DNA of 64,000 nt, taken from the NCBI GenBank assembly GCA_041397865.1, contig JAWKVT010000001.1, forward strand, positions 186,001-250,000, in the 5' to 3' direction. Within the stretch, counting starts at the first letter, position 1. Each line of letters opens with the position of its first letter. Positions 49,026-58,153 of the stretch are shown here, piece after piece. The DNA comes from TMED27 sp041397865. GTDB lineage: Bacteria > Pseudomonadota > Alphaproteobacteria > Micavibrionales > Micavibrionaceae. The notes beneath the pieces were generated by a model. The model had not been told where the DNA came from, made no database searches, and worked only from the letters and a program-made list of their open reading frames with translations. Both the position numbers and the translations under genes were made by a program.

Positions 49026-49436
49026 ATGTCGGATTTGGAAACAAAATGCGCCGAAGCGGGGCTAAAGATGACAGGCCAGCGCCGCGTAATCTTAAAGGTC
49101 TTGGGGGATGCCAGCGATCACCCTTCGGTCGAAGATGTCTATGAACGCGCAAAAGATATCGACACATCCATCAGTATCGCAACCGTTTACCGTACGCTCA
49201 GTCTTCTCGACGAACTCGACCTCGTAATTCGTCATGAGTTTCAGGAAGGCTATTCCCGCTACGAGGTAAACGACGAACACCACCATCATCTGGTCGATCT
49301 CGAAACCGGAAAGGTGATTGAGTTTCAGAATGAAGAGCTTGAAAAGCTGAAAGTCAAAATCGCCCATGACCTAGGCTATGATCTGGTTGATCATAGGCTG
49401 GAACTCTACGGCAAGAAAACAAAGAAAAAGAAATAA
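49026..49436 (+). CDS. fur: Fur family metal-responsive regulator
   Basis: The 136-residue protein is a Fur-family repressor. It has a winged helix (MTGQRRVILKVL, ISIATVYRTLSLLDELDLV) and a metal-binding dimerisation domain with NDEHHHHLVDLETGKVIEFQNEELE. C-terminal CxxC pairs are absent and the tail is lysine-rich, as in alphaproteobacterial Fur/Mur proteins, so response to iron or manganese cannot be separated here. It is followed four bases later by the 73-residue gene. The suf operon at 55 kb is a plausible but unproven target. Confidence 0.9.
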   Translation: MSDLETKCAEAGLKMTGQRRVILKVLGDASDHPSVEDVYERAKDIDTSISIATVYRTLSLLDELDLVIRHEFQEGYSRYEVNDEHHHHLVDLETGKVIEFQNEELEKLKVKIAHDLGYDLVDHRLELYGKKTKKKK

Positions 49437-49440
49437 TCCA

Positions 49441-49662
49441 ATGTCCTGTAATATCCCTGTCGAAAAAGGCGTGCGTAAACCCGCAGATTGTAAATGCTAC
49501 GGCGCGGTTCTGCGAACCTATAAAGCCATGAGCGGCGTACCCCCGCACGTGGCGATGGAAGCCGCGCAGCGCGTTTACCGCTATCACCACCCCGAAGACA
49601 CTAAAGAAGATGCACACCTGACCGTACAAAGATGGGTTACGGCTGACGAGCATGTCCATTAA
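49441..49662 (+). CDS. Conserved small protein between fur and DUF1491
   Basis: From ATG 49441 the product is 73 residues, MSCNIPVEKGVRKPADCKCYGAVLRTY at the start (split here only for description), with three cysteines in the first 20 residues or so and a helical YKAMSGVPPHVAMEAAQRVYRYH core. I recall similar small genes in Alphaproteobacteria but no function. Its stop overlaps the DUF1491 ATG by one base, so the two are coupled. A longer frame from 49378 would overlap fur and lacks support. Confidence 0.7.
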   Translation: MSCNIPVEKGVRKPADCKCYGAVLRTYKAMSGVPPHVAMEAAQRVYRYHHPEDTKEDAHLTVQRWVTADEHVH

Positions 49663-49991
49663 TGGCAGGTGCCCAGCTTCCAACCGCCCTGTTTGTAGAG
49701 GGGCACCTCGCCACGCTCACCACCAAAGGCACGTTTTATTATTTCATTCAAAAAGGAAACCCTTCCTCGGGGTTGATCCTTCTCAAACTCAACGGCTTAA
49801 AAGGGCAGGTGCGTCTGCTCACGCAGCAGCGCGACTTCATGGAAGACACGCTCATCTGGACAAACGCGCTGGATGAGGAAACGGTTGAAGAATCCAAGGC
49901 GGATGCGTATATTCAGCGCGCAATCTCCCGCGATCCGGATTTGTGGGTTCTGGAGATCGAAGACACCGAAATGAATAACCCGTTTGCCTAA
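49662..49991 (+). CDS. DUF1491 family protein
   Basis: This 109-residue protein matches DUF1491: LPTALFVEGHLATLTTKGTF, the SSGLILLKLNGLKGQVRLLTQQRD strand block and the closing ADAYIQRAISRDPDLWVLEIED with NPF. The family is confined largely to Alphaproteobacteria and has no known function. It lies at the end of a fur-small gene-DUF1491 run with one- to four-base junctions. The prfC gene starts 60 bases later and may be independent. Confidence 0.88.
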   Translation: MAGAQLPTALFVEGHLATLTTKGTFYYFIQKGNPSSGLILLKLNGLKGQVRLLTQQRDFMEDTLIWTNALDEETVEESKADAYIQRAISRDPDLWVLEIEDTEMNNPFA

Positions 49992-50051
49992 TCGTGAAAT
50001 GCAACAATTCGTCATTGCACGCTTTATGCGTGCGATCTATAACCTCTCATC

Positions 50052-51626
50052 ATGAGTTTAGAAAACATCATCCAAAACCGCCGCACCTTCGCCATTATCT
50101 CGCATCCCGATGCGGGGAAGACGACGCTGACGGAAAAGCTCTTGCTGTTTGGCGGGGCGATTGAACTCGCCGGAGCGGTCAAGGCCAAAGGCGACCGCCG
50201 CCGCGCGCGCTCAGACTGGATGAAGGTCGAACAAGAGCGCGGCATCTCCGTTGCCTCATCCGTCATGACGTTTGAAAATTCCGGCATCACCTATAACCTC
50301 CTCGACACGCCGGGCCACGAAGATTTCTCCGAAGACACCTACCGCGTGCTCACGGCTGTTGACAGCGCGATCATGGTTCTCGATTGCGCAAAAGGAATAG
50401 AAACCCAGACGCGCAAACTCTTCGAGGTCTGCCGCCTGCGCGATATGCCCATCATCACCTTCATCAACAAAATGGACCGTGACGGCCAAGACCCGTTCGA
50501 TCTGCTTGATGAAATCGAACAATCTCTCGCCCTTGATGTCACCCCCGCAAGCTGGCCCATCGGCATGGGCCGCGATTTCAAAGGCTGTTATGATCTCATA
50601 AATGACCGTCTTATCCTCTTTGGCCGCTCAAAAGGCGAAAAGCTTGAGGAGGGGATTCAGATGAAAGGGCTGGCTGATCCTAAGCTTTCTGAGTTTTTAA
50701 GCGATCAGGAACTCGCAAAGCTCCGCGAAGATATCGAAATGGTGCGCGGCCTTTGTCCGGAATTTGACCGAAAAGCCTTTCTGGATGGCACGATGACCCC
50801 CGTTTTCTTCGGCTCCGCCGTCAATAACTTTGGCGTACGCGAACTCCTCGGCGGTATCGGCAGCTTCGCCCCGCCGCCGCGCCCGCAAAAAACCGAAAGC
50901 CGCATGATTGAACCGGATGAGAAAAAAGTTTCCGCCTTCGTCTTTAAAATTCAGGCCAACATGGACCCCAAGCACCGCGACCGCATGGCCTTCGCCCGTA
51001 TATGCTCCGGCAGGTTCAAACGGGGTATGAAGCTCAAACACGTACGCTCCGGCAAAACGCAAATCATCCACTCGCCCCAGCTTTTCCTGGCTCAGGACCG
51101 CGAAATGGCCGAAGAAGCCTATCCCGGTGATATCATCGGCTTGCCCAACTATGGCGGCCTGCGCATCGGCGACGGCTTTACCGAAGGCGAAGACCTCGTC
51201 TTTTCCGACATTCCCTCATTCGCGCCAGAGCTTATGCAGCGCGCCCGCCCCGAAGATCCGCTCAAAGCCAAACACTTGGGCAAAGCCCTCGAACAGCTTG
51301 CCGAAGAGGGCGCCGCCCGCGTCTTTAAACCACTCATGCAGGCCGATTGGGTCGTCGGCGTTGTCGGCGCGTTGCAATTCGATGTCCTGCGCGATCGCAT
51401 CCGCACAGAATACGAAATCCCGGTGAAGTTCGAACAAACCGAACTCTACACCGCCCGCTGGCTTTCCGCCGATGATCCCGCCACCTTAAAAAAATTCATC
51501 GATGCCAACCAAAGCGCCATCGCAAACGACCACGATGGCGACCCCGTCTTCCTCGCCCGCAACGCCTGGCACCTGAATGACGCCGAAGACAAAAACCCGA
51601 ATATAAGCTTTAAGGCGACAAAATAA
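50052..51626 (+). CDS. prfC: Peptide chain release factor 3
   Basis: RF3 is the GTPase that removes RF1 or RF2 from the ribosome after termination. The 524-residue protein has G1 SHPDAGKTT, G3 DTPGHEDFSED, G4 NKMDRDG and the RF3-specific CPEFDRKAFLDGTMTPVFFGSAVNNFGV segment, with the expected domain 2 and C-terminal parts. RF1, PrmC and RF3 are thus all encoded in this window, though in separate operons. The ribosome-binding site is poor (CCTCTCATC before the ATG). Confidence 0.96.
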   Translation: MSLENIIQNRRTFAIISHPDAGKTTLTEKLLLFGGAIELAGAVKAKGDRRRARSDWMKVEQERGISVASSVMTFENSGITYNLLDTPGHEDFSEDTYRVLTAVDSAIMVLDCAKGIETQTRKLFEVCRLRDMPIITFINKMDRDGQDPFDLLDEIEQSLALDVTPASWPIGMGRDFKGCYDLINDRLILFGRSKGEKLEEGIQMKGLADPKLSEFLSDQELAKLREDIEMVRGLCPEFDRKAFLDGTMTPVFFGSAVNNFGVRELLGGIGSFAPPPRPQKTESRMIEPDEKKVSAFVFKIQANMDPKHRDRMAFARICSGRFKRGMKLKHVRSGKTQIIHSPQLFLAQDREMAEEAYPGDIIGLPNYGGLRIGDGFTEGEDLVFSDIPSFAPELMQRARPEDPLKAKHLGKALEQLAEEGAARVFKPLMQADWVVGVVGALQFDVLRDRIRTEYEIPVKFEQTELYTARWLSADDPATLKKFIDANQSAIANDHDGDPVFLARNAWHLNDAEDKNPNISFKATK

Positions 51627-51655
51627 TTGACATAACGATAAATATTTTCTATTCT
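51627..51655 (+). promoter_or_regulatory. Promoter of the orphan gene at 51683 (TTGACATAAC type)
   Basis: A perfect TTGACA at 51627-51632, a 17-base spacer and TATTCT at 51650-51655 form a strong sigma-70-type promoter starting at the last base or so of prfC. The 11 bases ATTGACATAAC are shared with the promoter at 44272. Confidence 0.65.
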
Positions 51656-51682
51656 CCCATATCTTTGGAAGAAAATTTTGTT

Positions 51683-52519
51683 ATGGATGCCGACTATACA
51701 TCACTTTTAAGTGGACTGTTTAACGCTTCTGTCGGGGTTGCCATCGGTGCTATTGCCGGCTCTCTGGCTACGCATTGGCGCTATAAGCAAAAGCTAAAGA
51801 CAGCAGAGCAAAACCTTCAACAAGGGCTACATGGCACAGACGAGTACCAGACAACAGAAACACTCTATACGCCTTCCAACCGCTACCGGGATGATGGAAA
51901 AGAATACTGGATTCAGGACATTCGTACAAAAACCGCCCCGGCGACGCTGGAAAGTATCCTTCCTTCCGCAGTGGAGGCAGGGGCAAGGCATTGGGTTGAT
52001 ATGGCCTTCAACTGGTGCCAGAAAAATGACGACCCTCTCCTTGTAAACGGCATCCACGCCGTCTTGTTCCACAAACCAGACCTTCGTGCAAAAGTGCAGG
52101 AAATCATGGCCAAAGCCGCAGTGAACCAAAGCAGTGAAAAGTTTGGCCTGCCATATCCTGCCTCGGCTATGATCGGTCCTGAAGATAGGGTACACCCCAA
52201 AGAACACACGGTCGTTCCTGTATGGATGGCAGAAAAAACCTATGTGAAAGAATTAAGGTTATTTTATGTCCCCCAGCACTGGATAGACGGAGACTTCCTG
52301 CCTGATGAAGATCTGACTATTGTAAGGGCTGGAAACCGGGAGCATATGCCCGGCTCAGGCCATCATCAGTTCGACCGCCTGAAAAACAACCGCAAGGCTA
52401 TAGAGTTCCTAAGAGGAAACCCCGATATCCGCTCCGATTATACAACCGGTTTCTGGCTTGGCGAGTTTGAAGCGATCCCGTCTTCCCCGCCAGCAGATCA
52501 TATGCAGCTGCGGGCCTGA
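51683..52519 (+). CDS. Membrane-anchored orphan protein, unknown function
   Basis: I do not recognise this 278-residue protein. One N-terminal membrane helix with small residues (LFNASVGVAIGAIAGSLATHW, split about 9-29) is followed by a basic segment and a soluble domain with tryptophan-rich stretches (ARHWVDMAFNWCQ, PVWMAEKTYVKELRLFYVPQHWIDGDFLP). I chose ATG 51683, since GGAAG lies 11 bases upstream; a TTG at 51665 would add six residues. Base composition is lower in GC than in prfC. It is convergent with the spermidine-synthase-like gene. Confidence 0.68.
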   Translation: MDADYTSLLSGLFNASVGVAIGAIAGSLATHWRYKQKLKTAEQNLQQGLHGTDEYQTTETLYTPSNRYRDDGKEYWIQDIRTKTAPATLESILPSAVEAGARHWVDMAFNWCQKNDDPLLVNGIHAVLFHKPDLRAKVQEIMAKAAVNQSSEKFGLPYPASAMIGPEDRVHPKEHTVVPVWMAEKTYVKELRLFYVPQHWIDGDFLPDEDLTIVRAGNREHMPGSGHHQFDRLKNNRKAIEFLRGNPDIRSDYTTGFWLGEFEAIPSSPPADHMQLRA

Positions 52520-52530
52520 CTCTAACCTTT

Positions 52531-54849
52531 TTATTCCTCAGCTTCCTCTTCCTCTTTCTCTTTCTCTTTCTCTTTCATATTCACGCTATGAAAGCGCTTT
52601 CCTGCGACCTTGTTCCCCAAAACCCGCACGATATTCGAATATTGATCGCTCCACGGCTTTACGCCGTCGCGAAACATGCCTTCCGTCCAGCCTTTCGCTC
52701 TCAAAGCGTCCAATACGGCTTCGGATTTCGTTAAAGCAATAAAGTGCGCCGGGTAATAGCGGATATCGGTCCCCTCCAGCGTCCCGCCATCTGAAATACG
52801 CGCCAGCGATGTTACGCCGATCTCTTGCGCGATGGCCGCGACAACAGGCTCCAGATCCAGATAATTGTTGGATATATTCATAATCAGCGCGCCGCCGTCT
52901 GTAAGCTTGGAGAGATAAAGCTCCAGCGCCTCTTTTGTAATAATGTGGATAGGGATATTGTCTGAACTGAAAGTATCCGTGAGGATAACATCGTAAGAGC
53001 TTTCCGGTTTTTCCGCAATCGTCAGCCGCCCGTCGCCAAGGATAATATCATACGGACTGCCGCAATCGGAAAGATAGGTAAAGTAATCAGGGTTCTCTGC
53101 TATATCCGCAATATCCGCGTCAATCTCGTAAAAATCAAAATGCCGCCCGCTTTTTTGGAAGCAAGCCGTCACCCCGATGCCAAGACCGAGAACAGCCACC
53201 TCCTGCTTGCCGGGTTTCTCGTCATAATACTCAAAAAGGTCGCCAATCGGGCTTTCGTAACTGTAATAGGATAGCGGCGTCAGGCGGTGTTTTTCCTCAA
53301 GCGCCTGTGCCCCGTGATTTGTTGTGCCGTGCATCAGAACGCGAACATGGTTGGTGTGATCAATAACCTTGATAACGCCAAAGAAATTACGGTCCCGGTG
53401 AACGATATCTTTAAAAACACGCTGCCCCCAATGAAACCCAAGCGGAAATAAACCAAGAATGAAAACCGCCATAATGCCGAATAACCAGCGCTCTTTGGAA
53501 AGGATGAGCAAAGAAACCGAAATCAACAACGCCGCCCCTGCAAAAACACCTTTATGAGGAAGCCCGAAAGCAAAGATGCCCGATACAATAATAACGACAA
53601 CGGCCATACCTTTAAGCGTAAAAACCGTATCCAGTCCTTTAACCCGCAGGAGGCCAAGCAGCCGCAGATACGAAGCCTTAAAGCTCTGCCCCGGCTCCCC
53701 CGCATAACGCATGAAAACGCAAAGCCCGAGAACAAGCCCGTATTCAATGGGGATAATAAAGAATTGAGGCGCGATAATCGCGTTAAAAACCCCGCCCAGA
53801 GCCCCGCCCAAAGACATCAGCAGGTAAAATTCTGTAAGGTGTGATGCATGGGGCCGCGCTTTCGCCAGCGCCGTATGGCACACCATCGCGCCAAAGAAAA
53901 ACACGCTCAGATGAAGCCCGATCAACAAGGCCGGATTGATCTTGTCAAAATGCATGGCAAGCTTCTGCGCAAGCATAAGAACAAACGCGATTTCAAATAT
54001 CCTGATAAGCAGACTTTCACTCAGCAGCGGCTTACGCGCAAAAACAAAAATGAACGTCCCCACATAAAGCGCCAGCGGTAAAATCCACAGCAAAGGCACA
54101 GAGGCAATATCCGTAGTAATGAACGTCGTCACCCCAAGCATGAGAGAGGAGGGGATAAACGCCAGCAGCAACCACCGCCCGCGCATCGCCCATGTAACCT
54201 TATGAGCATCGTTTTTAAAGGCCGTTGCAGACGTGACCTTAAGGGGCACACGCCTCCAAACCATCAGCCCGCAAAGCACCGTAAAACCGATCAAGCCAAA
54301 ATACCCAAACATCCAGCTTTGCGCTTGCCCCGCAAGCGTCATAAACGGCTCAATCAAAACGGGATAGGCCAGCAGCGAGGTCATAGACCCCAGATTGCTC
54401 GCGCCATAAAGAAAGTAAGGATTATCCGCATCCGGGTGCCCGCTCGCCGAAAACCAGCGTTGCAACATCGGTGCGCTCCCCGCCAATACAAAAAACGGCC
54501 CGCCGACCGTCATCGCCATGAGCGATAACTGCCAAAGCGTCGGGTCGCGATCAACCGGCGGCACCCAGCCCTCAGGAATTCCGAACGGCAAAACAACAAC
54601 AAAAACCGCCAGCAAGATCAGGTGTAAAACCGCCTGTACGCGAATGCTCAAAAACCGGGTCGTTCCATGGGCGTAGGCATACCCGCCAAGCAAGCAAAGC
54701 TGGAAGAACAGCATTGCCGTGTTCCACACTTGCGGCGTTCCCCCCAAAAGCGGCAGCACCATTTTCGAAAACATCGGCTGAACCGAAAATATAAGCGCCG
54801 CACTCAGCAAAAGGGTGAGTGCGTAAATGGGGGTATAAAGTCGAAAACT
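52531..54849 (-). CDS. Fused MFS-type membrane/spermidine synthase-like protein
   Basis: The protein (772 residues from ATG 54849) has about 12 or more membrane helices in its first 480 residues, with YGASNLGSMTSLL and similar loops. A C-terminal spermidine-synthase-like Rossmann domain follows (about 540-755): LGLGIGVTACF as motif I, FYEIDADI, DIILGDGRLT and DVILTDTFSSDNIP. Such fusions are annotated as fused MFS/spermidine synthases, but the aminopropyl transfer substrate and a transport role are unproven. AGGG precedes the chosen ATG; GTG 54897 is the alternative. The C-terminal tail is a Lys/Glu run encoded by a hexanucleotide repeat. Confidence 0.82.
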   Translation of the reverse strand, partial: SFRLYTPIYALTLLLSAALIFSVQPMFSKMVLPLLGGTPQVWNTAMLFFQLCLLGGYAYAHGTTRFLSIRVQAVLHLILLAVFVVVLPFGIPEGWVPPVDRDPTLWQLSLMAMTVGGPFFVLAGSAPMLQRWFSASGHPDADNPYFLYGASNLGSMTSLLAYPVLIEPFMTLAGQAQSWMFGYFGLIGFTVLCGLMVWRRVPLKVTSATAFKNDAHKVTWAMRGRWLLLAFIPSSLMLGVTTFITTDIASVPLLWILPLALYVGTFIFVFARKPLLSESLLIRIFEIAFVLMLAQKLAMHFDKINPALLIGLHLSVFFFGAMVCHTALAKARPHASHLTEFYLLMSLGGALGGVFNAIIAPQFFIIPIEYGLVLGLCVFMRYAGEPGQSFKASYLRLLGLLRVKGLDTVFTLKGMAVVVIIVSGIFAFGLPHKGVFAGAALLISVSLLILSKERWLFGIMAVFILGLFPLGFHWGQRVFKDIVHRDRNFFGVIKVIDHTNHVRVLMHGTTNHGAQALEEKHRLTPLSYYSYESPIGDLFEYYDEKPGKQEVAVLGLGIGVTACFQKSGRHFDFYEIDADIADIAENPDYFTYLSDCGSPYDIILGDGRLTIAEKPESSYDVILTDTFSSDNIPIHIITKEALELYLSKLTDGGALIMNISNNYLDLEPVVAAIAQEIGVTSLARISDGGTLEGTDIRYYPAHFIALTKSEAVLDALRAKGWTEGMFRDGVKPWSDQYSNIVRVLGNKVAGKRFHSVNMKEKEKEKEEEEAEE
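52552..52575. repeat. Hexanucleotide repeat in the C-terminal tail
   Basis: Four tandem copies of CTCTTT lie inside the last 20 codons of the spermidine-synthase-like gene. They encode alternating Lys and Glu, followed by more Glu codons. The unit is a multiple of three, so copy-number change would lengthen or shorten the tail without a frameshift. Confidence 0.85.
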
Positions 54850-54998
54850 CATAAGAAGCCCTGTCAGAGAAGCAAAAACGTAAAATAATTGTACCACCGT
54901 AAATGCGTTTTTCGTATTTTGTGAGAATGATTTTACTGCTTTTCCCGGTTTTTTTACATTTTAGACTTGAAATTTCCCGGCGGGAGTGACATTTAAAT

Positions 54999-55015
54999 CG
55001 TACGTTTTTAGTACG
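54999..55015. promoter_or_regulatory. Probable Rrf2/SufR operator of the suf operon
   Basis: CGTAC (54999-55003) and GTACG (55011-55015) form a perfect inverted repeat with a 7-base AT-rich spacer, flanked by AAAT and GATTT. It ends 11 bases before the Rrf2-regulator ATG, so it overlaps the likely transcription start. Autoregulation by the Fe-S protein it precedes is expected by analogy with IscR. Confidence 0.6.
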
Positions 55016-55026
55016 GATTTTTAGGC

Positions 55027-55479
55027 ATGATAAAAATTTCACGTCTCGCGGATTACGCTGTTGTTGTTCTGACCGCTCTGGCCGAGCAGGGCGGAGGGTT
55101 GATGTCCGCCGCCGCCATAGCGCAAAAAACGCTTCTGCCGGAGCCTACAGTATCCAAGGTTCTCAAGTTTTTAGCCAGAGACGGTATTATTAAATCCATT
55201 CGCGGTGCAAATGGCGGCTATAAACTTGCTTGCCCTGCCGCGAATATCAATGTCGCACAGATTATTCAGGCCGTTGACGGCCCGGTTTCGCTAACCGCTT
55301 GCGTCGATGGCAGTAATGAAGTGTGCGACTATCACGCGGGCTGCCCCGTTAACGGACGCTGGGACGATGTCAATATGGCTGTCCAAAGCGCCCTTGAAAG
55401 CGTCACATTAGCAGACATGATGGGCGCACGCTCCTTCCCGAAACGATCAAAAGAAACGGAAATCCATGGGTGTATCTGA
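55027..55479 (+). CDS. Rrf2 family Fe-S responsive repressor of the suf operon
   Basis: The 150-residue Rrf2 protein has a winged helix (ISRLADYAVVVLTALAEQ, PTVSKVLKFLARDGIIKSIRG) and the three ligand cysteines C92, C100 and C106 (TACVDGSNEVCDYHAGC). Their spacing is close to that of IscR (92-98-104), so it probably senses cellular Fe-S status through a [2Fe-2S] cluster. It is the first gene of the suf operon, behind a CGTAC/GTACG dyad, and overlaps sufB by 14 bases. It is called an IscR/SufR-type regulator on these grounds. Confidence 0.9.
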   Translation: MIKISRLADYAVVVLTALAEQGGGLMSAAAIAQKTLLPEPTVSKVLKFLARDGIIKSIRGANGGYKLACPAANINVAQIIQAVDGPVSLTACVDGSNEVCDYHAGCPVNGRWDDVNMAVQSALESVTLADMMGARSFPKRSKETEIHGCI

Positions 55480-56941
55480 GGAAACAGTAAAAACCGTAAG
55501 CGATATGGCCGGGCGCTATGAAGCCGGTTTCGTCACCGATATCGAAACGGAAAAAGCGCCAAAGGGCTTATCCGAAGAGATCGTACGTTTTATTTCGGCC
55601 AAAAAGAAAGAGCCGGAATGGATGCTCGAATGGCGTTTGAAAGCCTACCGCCAATGGCTCGATATGCCCGAACCCGGTTGGGCAAAGCTTGATATTGAAC
55701 CGATTGACTATCAGGACAGCTATTACTACGCTGCGCCAAAGGATCATAAAGACGGCCCGAAAAGCCTCGACGATGTAGACCCCAAACTCCTCGAAACCTA
55801 TGAAAAGCTTGGCATCCCCCTGCGCGAGCAGGAAATCCTCGCAGGCGTACAGAGCAAAACCCCCGTCGCGGTTGATGTGGTCTTCGACTCGGTTTCCGTT
55901 GCTACGACCTTTAAGAAAAAGCTCGGTGAAGCCGGCGTGATCTTTTGCTCCATTTCCGAAGCCATCCAGAACCACCCTGAGTTAGTCAAAAAATACATCG
56001 GCTCTGTCGTCCCGCCGGGAGACAACAAACACGCCTGCCTGAACAGCGCCGTCTTCACCGACGGCTCATTCGTCTATATCCCGCCGGGCGTGCGCTGCCC
56101 GATGGAGCTGTCCACCTATTTCCGCATTAACGAACTCAACACCGGGCAATTCGAACGTACGCTCATCATCGCCGATAAAGGCGCGTACGTGTCCTATCTC
56201 GAAGGCTGTACCGCCCCGATGCGTGATGAAAACCAGCTCCACGCCGCTGTCGTTGAGCTCATCGCTCATGACGATGCGGAGATCAAATACTCGACTGTCC
56301 AAAACTGGTACCCCGGCGACTTCGAAACTGGCAAAGGAGGTATCTATAATTTCGTGACCAAGCGCGGCATGTGCGAAGGGCGTAATTCGAAAATAAGCTG
56401 GACCCAGGTCGAAACCGGCTCCGCCATCACGTGGAAATACCCCTCCTGCATTCTCAAGGGCGATAATTCGCAGGGCGAGTTTTATTCCGTCGCCATCACG
56501 AATGGCAGGCAGCAAGCCGACACGGGCACCAAAATGATCCACCTTGGCAAAAACACGCGTAGCCGCATAATCTCCAAAGGTATCAGCGCCGGAAAATCCA
56601 ACAACACATACAGAGGATTGGTCAAAATCCTTCCCAAAGCTGAAGGTGCCCGCAACTTCACCGTTTGCGACTCTCTGCTCATCGGCGATCAATGCGGCGC
56701 GCATACCGTCCCCTATATCGAAAGCCGCAATAAAAGCGCAAATCTGGAACACGAAGCCACCACCAGTAAAATCGGAGAAGACCAGCTCTTTTATTGCATG
56801 CAGCGCGGCCTGTCCGAAGAAGAGGCCATCGCCCTCATCGTTAACGGCTTCGCCCGCGAGGTCATGCAGCACCTCCCTATGGAATTCGCCGTCGAAGCGC
56901 AAAAGCTCGTCGGAATAAGTTTGGAAGGAAGCGTCGGATAA
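55466..56941 (+). CDS. sufB: Fe-S cluster assembly scaffold SufB
   Basis: SufB with SufC and SufD forms the scaffold that builds Fe-S clusters. The 491-residue protein has the family's conserved core: KHACLNSAVFTDGSFVYIPPGVRCP, YLEGCTAPM with the cysteine near the persulphide path, STVQNWYPGD, and the C-terminal GLSEEEAIALIVNGF helix. The ATG 55466 lies inside the end of the regulator gene, so translation is coupled. It is separated from sufC by a four-TM membrane protein gene, which is unusual. Confidence 0.96.
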   Translation: MGVSEETVKTVSDMAGRYEAGFVTDIETEKAPKGLSEEIVRFISAKKKEPEWMLEWRLKAYRQWLDMPEPGWAKLDIEPIDYQDSYYYAAPKDHKDGPKSLDDVDPKLLETYEKLGIPLREQEILAGVQSKTPVAVDVVFDSVSVATTFKKKLGEAGVIFCSISEAIQNHPELVKKYIGSVVPPGDNKHACLNSAVFTDGSFVYIPPGVRCPMELSTYFRINELNTGQFERTLIIADKGAYVSYLEGCTAPMRDENQLHAAVVELIAHDDAEIKYSTVQNWYPGDFETGKGGIYNFVTKRGMCEGRNSKISWTQVETGSAITWKYPSCILKGDNSQGEFYSVAITNGRQQADTGTKMIHLGKNTRSRIISKGISAGKSNNTYRGLVKILPKAEGARNFTVCDSLLIGDQCGAHTVPYIESRNKSANLEHEATTSKIGEDQLFYCMQRGLSEEEAIALIVNGFAREVMQHLPMEFAVEAQKLVGISLEGSVG

Positions 56942-56985
56942 ATGTATATTATATCTATATGTTATATTTTCAAAGGGGAGAAAAA

Positions 56986-57378
56986 ATGAATATAGCTGAA
57001 GCACTCAACATCAACACGGACCCATTCCTGCTGTTTTTCGGCGCATTTTACCTTGTGCTGGGCCTGTCCTGCTTTTTCGCAAAAAAGGCCTGGGAGGAGT
57101 TTCTCGCGCTGTTTATTGACAATGATGCGCTCAGCCTTGTCATGGGCATTCTGGTTTTGCCCATCGCGCTGTTCATTATCGTTTTTTACGATAACTGGAA
57201 CGGCATCGGCCCGACCATCTTGATGGTTATCGGCTATCTGGCGTTTTTGAAAGCCGCGATTTTGCTGGTTAAACCGAGCATCATTCAGGCTTTTGTTCAA
57301 AAAGAGTTTGTCCGTAAATGGCTGTGGCTCGATGGCTTGTCCGGCATAGCTTTGGGCGTAGCCTTGCTCGTTTTATGA
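56986..57378 (+). CDS. Four-TM membrane protein embedded between sufB and sufC
   Basis: From ATG 56986, preceded by AAGGGGAG, the product is 130 residues with four hydrophobic helices (about 13-34, 47-68, 76-97, 111-129). Conserved-looking loops are FFAKKAWEEF and FYDNWNGIGP. I recognise no family with certainty and no known suf function. It is 45 bases after sufB and ten before sufC and must be cotranscribed. One of several small membrane-protein genes within core operons here. Confidence 0.75.
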   Translation: MNIAEALNINTDPFLLFFGAFYLVLGLSCFFAKKAWEEFLALFIDNDALSLVMGILVLPIALFIIVFYDNWNGIGPTILMVIGYLAFLKAAILLVKPSIIQAFVQKEFVRKWLWLDGLSGIALGVALLVL

Positions 57379-57388
57379 AAGAGAAAAC

Positions 57389-58150
57389 ATGATTAAAATT
57401 GAAAATCTTCACGCCAATGTAGAAACCGATGAGGGCGATGTCGAAATCCTCAAAGGAGTTTCACTCGACATTCCCGCCGGGCAGGTCCACGCGATTATGG
57501 GCCCGAACGGCAGCGGCAAATCAACCCTGTCATACGTTCTGGCCGGGCGTGAGGATTACGAAGTGACCGAAGGCTCGGTCAATATGGATGGCGTCGATCT
57601 TCTTGAGCTTGAACCCGAAGAGCGTGCCGCCGCCGGTCTGTTCCTCGCGTTCCAATACCCTGTGGAAATTCCGGGGGTAAATATGAGTACGTTTCTAAAA
57701 ACCGCAATCAATTCAATTCGTAAGCAGCGCGGAGAGGATGAGCTTGACGCTCTCGCGCTGCTCAAGCTGATGAAAGCCAAATGCGCGGAACTTGGTATCT
57801 CCGATGATATGATGAAACGCGCTGTCAATGTCGGCTTCTCCGGCGGAGAGAAAAAACGCAACGAAGTCCTGCAAATGGCCATGCTGGAACCGAAATTTGC
57901 GGTCCTCGATGAAACCGATAGCGGCCTCGACATCGACGCCCTCAAAATCGTCGCCGATGGCGTAAACGCAATGCGCTCACCCGAGCGCTCTTTCCTTGTC
58001 ATCACCCACTATCAAAGGCTTTTGGATTATATCAAGCCCGATGTCGTACACGTACTGGCCAAGGGCAAAATCGTTAAAACCGGTGGCCCCGAACTGGCTA
58101 AAGAGCTGGAAGATAAAGGCTACGCAGAGTTTTTGGAAGAGGCGGCATAG
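57389..58150 (+). CDS. sufC: Fe-S cluster assembly ATPase SufC
   Basis: SufC is the ABC-type ATPase of the SufBCD scaffold. The 253-residue protein has Walker A GPNGSGKST, the Q-loop FLAFQYPVEIPG, the SufC-specific signature VGFSGGEKKRNEVLQMAML, and Walker B with the SufC form FAVLDETDSGLDIDAL. All catalytic elements are intact. The start has AAAGAGAAAAC upstream. A 90-residue membrane-protein gene follows three bases after its stop and separates it from sufD. Confidence 0.97.
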   Translation: MIKIENLHANVETDEGDVEILKGVSLDIPAGQVHAIMGPNGSGKSTLSYVLAGREDYEVTEGSVNMDGVDLLELEPEERAAAGLFLAFQYPVEIPGVNMSTFLKTAINSIRKQRGEDELDALALLKLMKAKCAELGISDDMMKRAVNVGFSGGEKKRNEVLQMAMLEPKFAVLDETDSGLDIDALKIVADGVNAMRSPERSFLVITHYQRLLDYIKPDVVHVLAKGKIVKTGGPELAKELEDKGYAEFLEEAA

Positions 58151-58153
58151 GGG

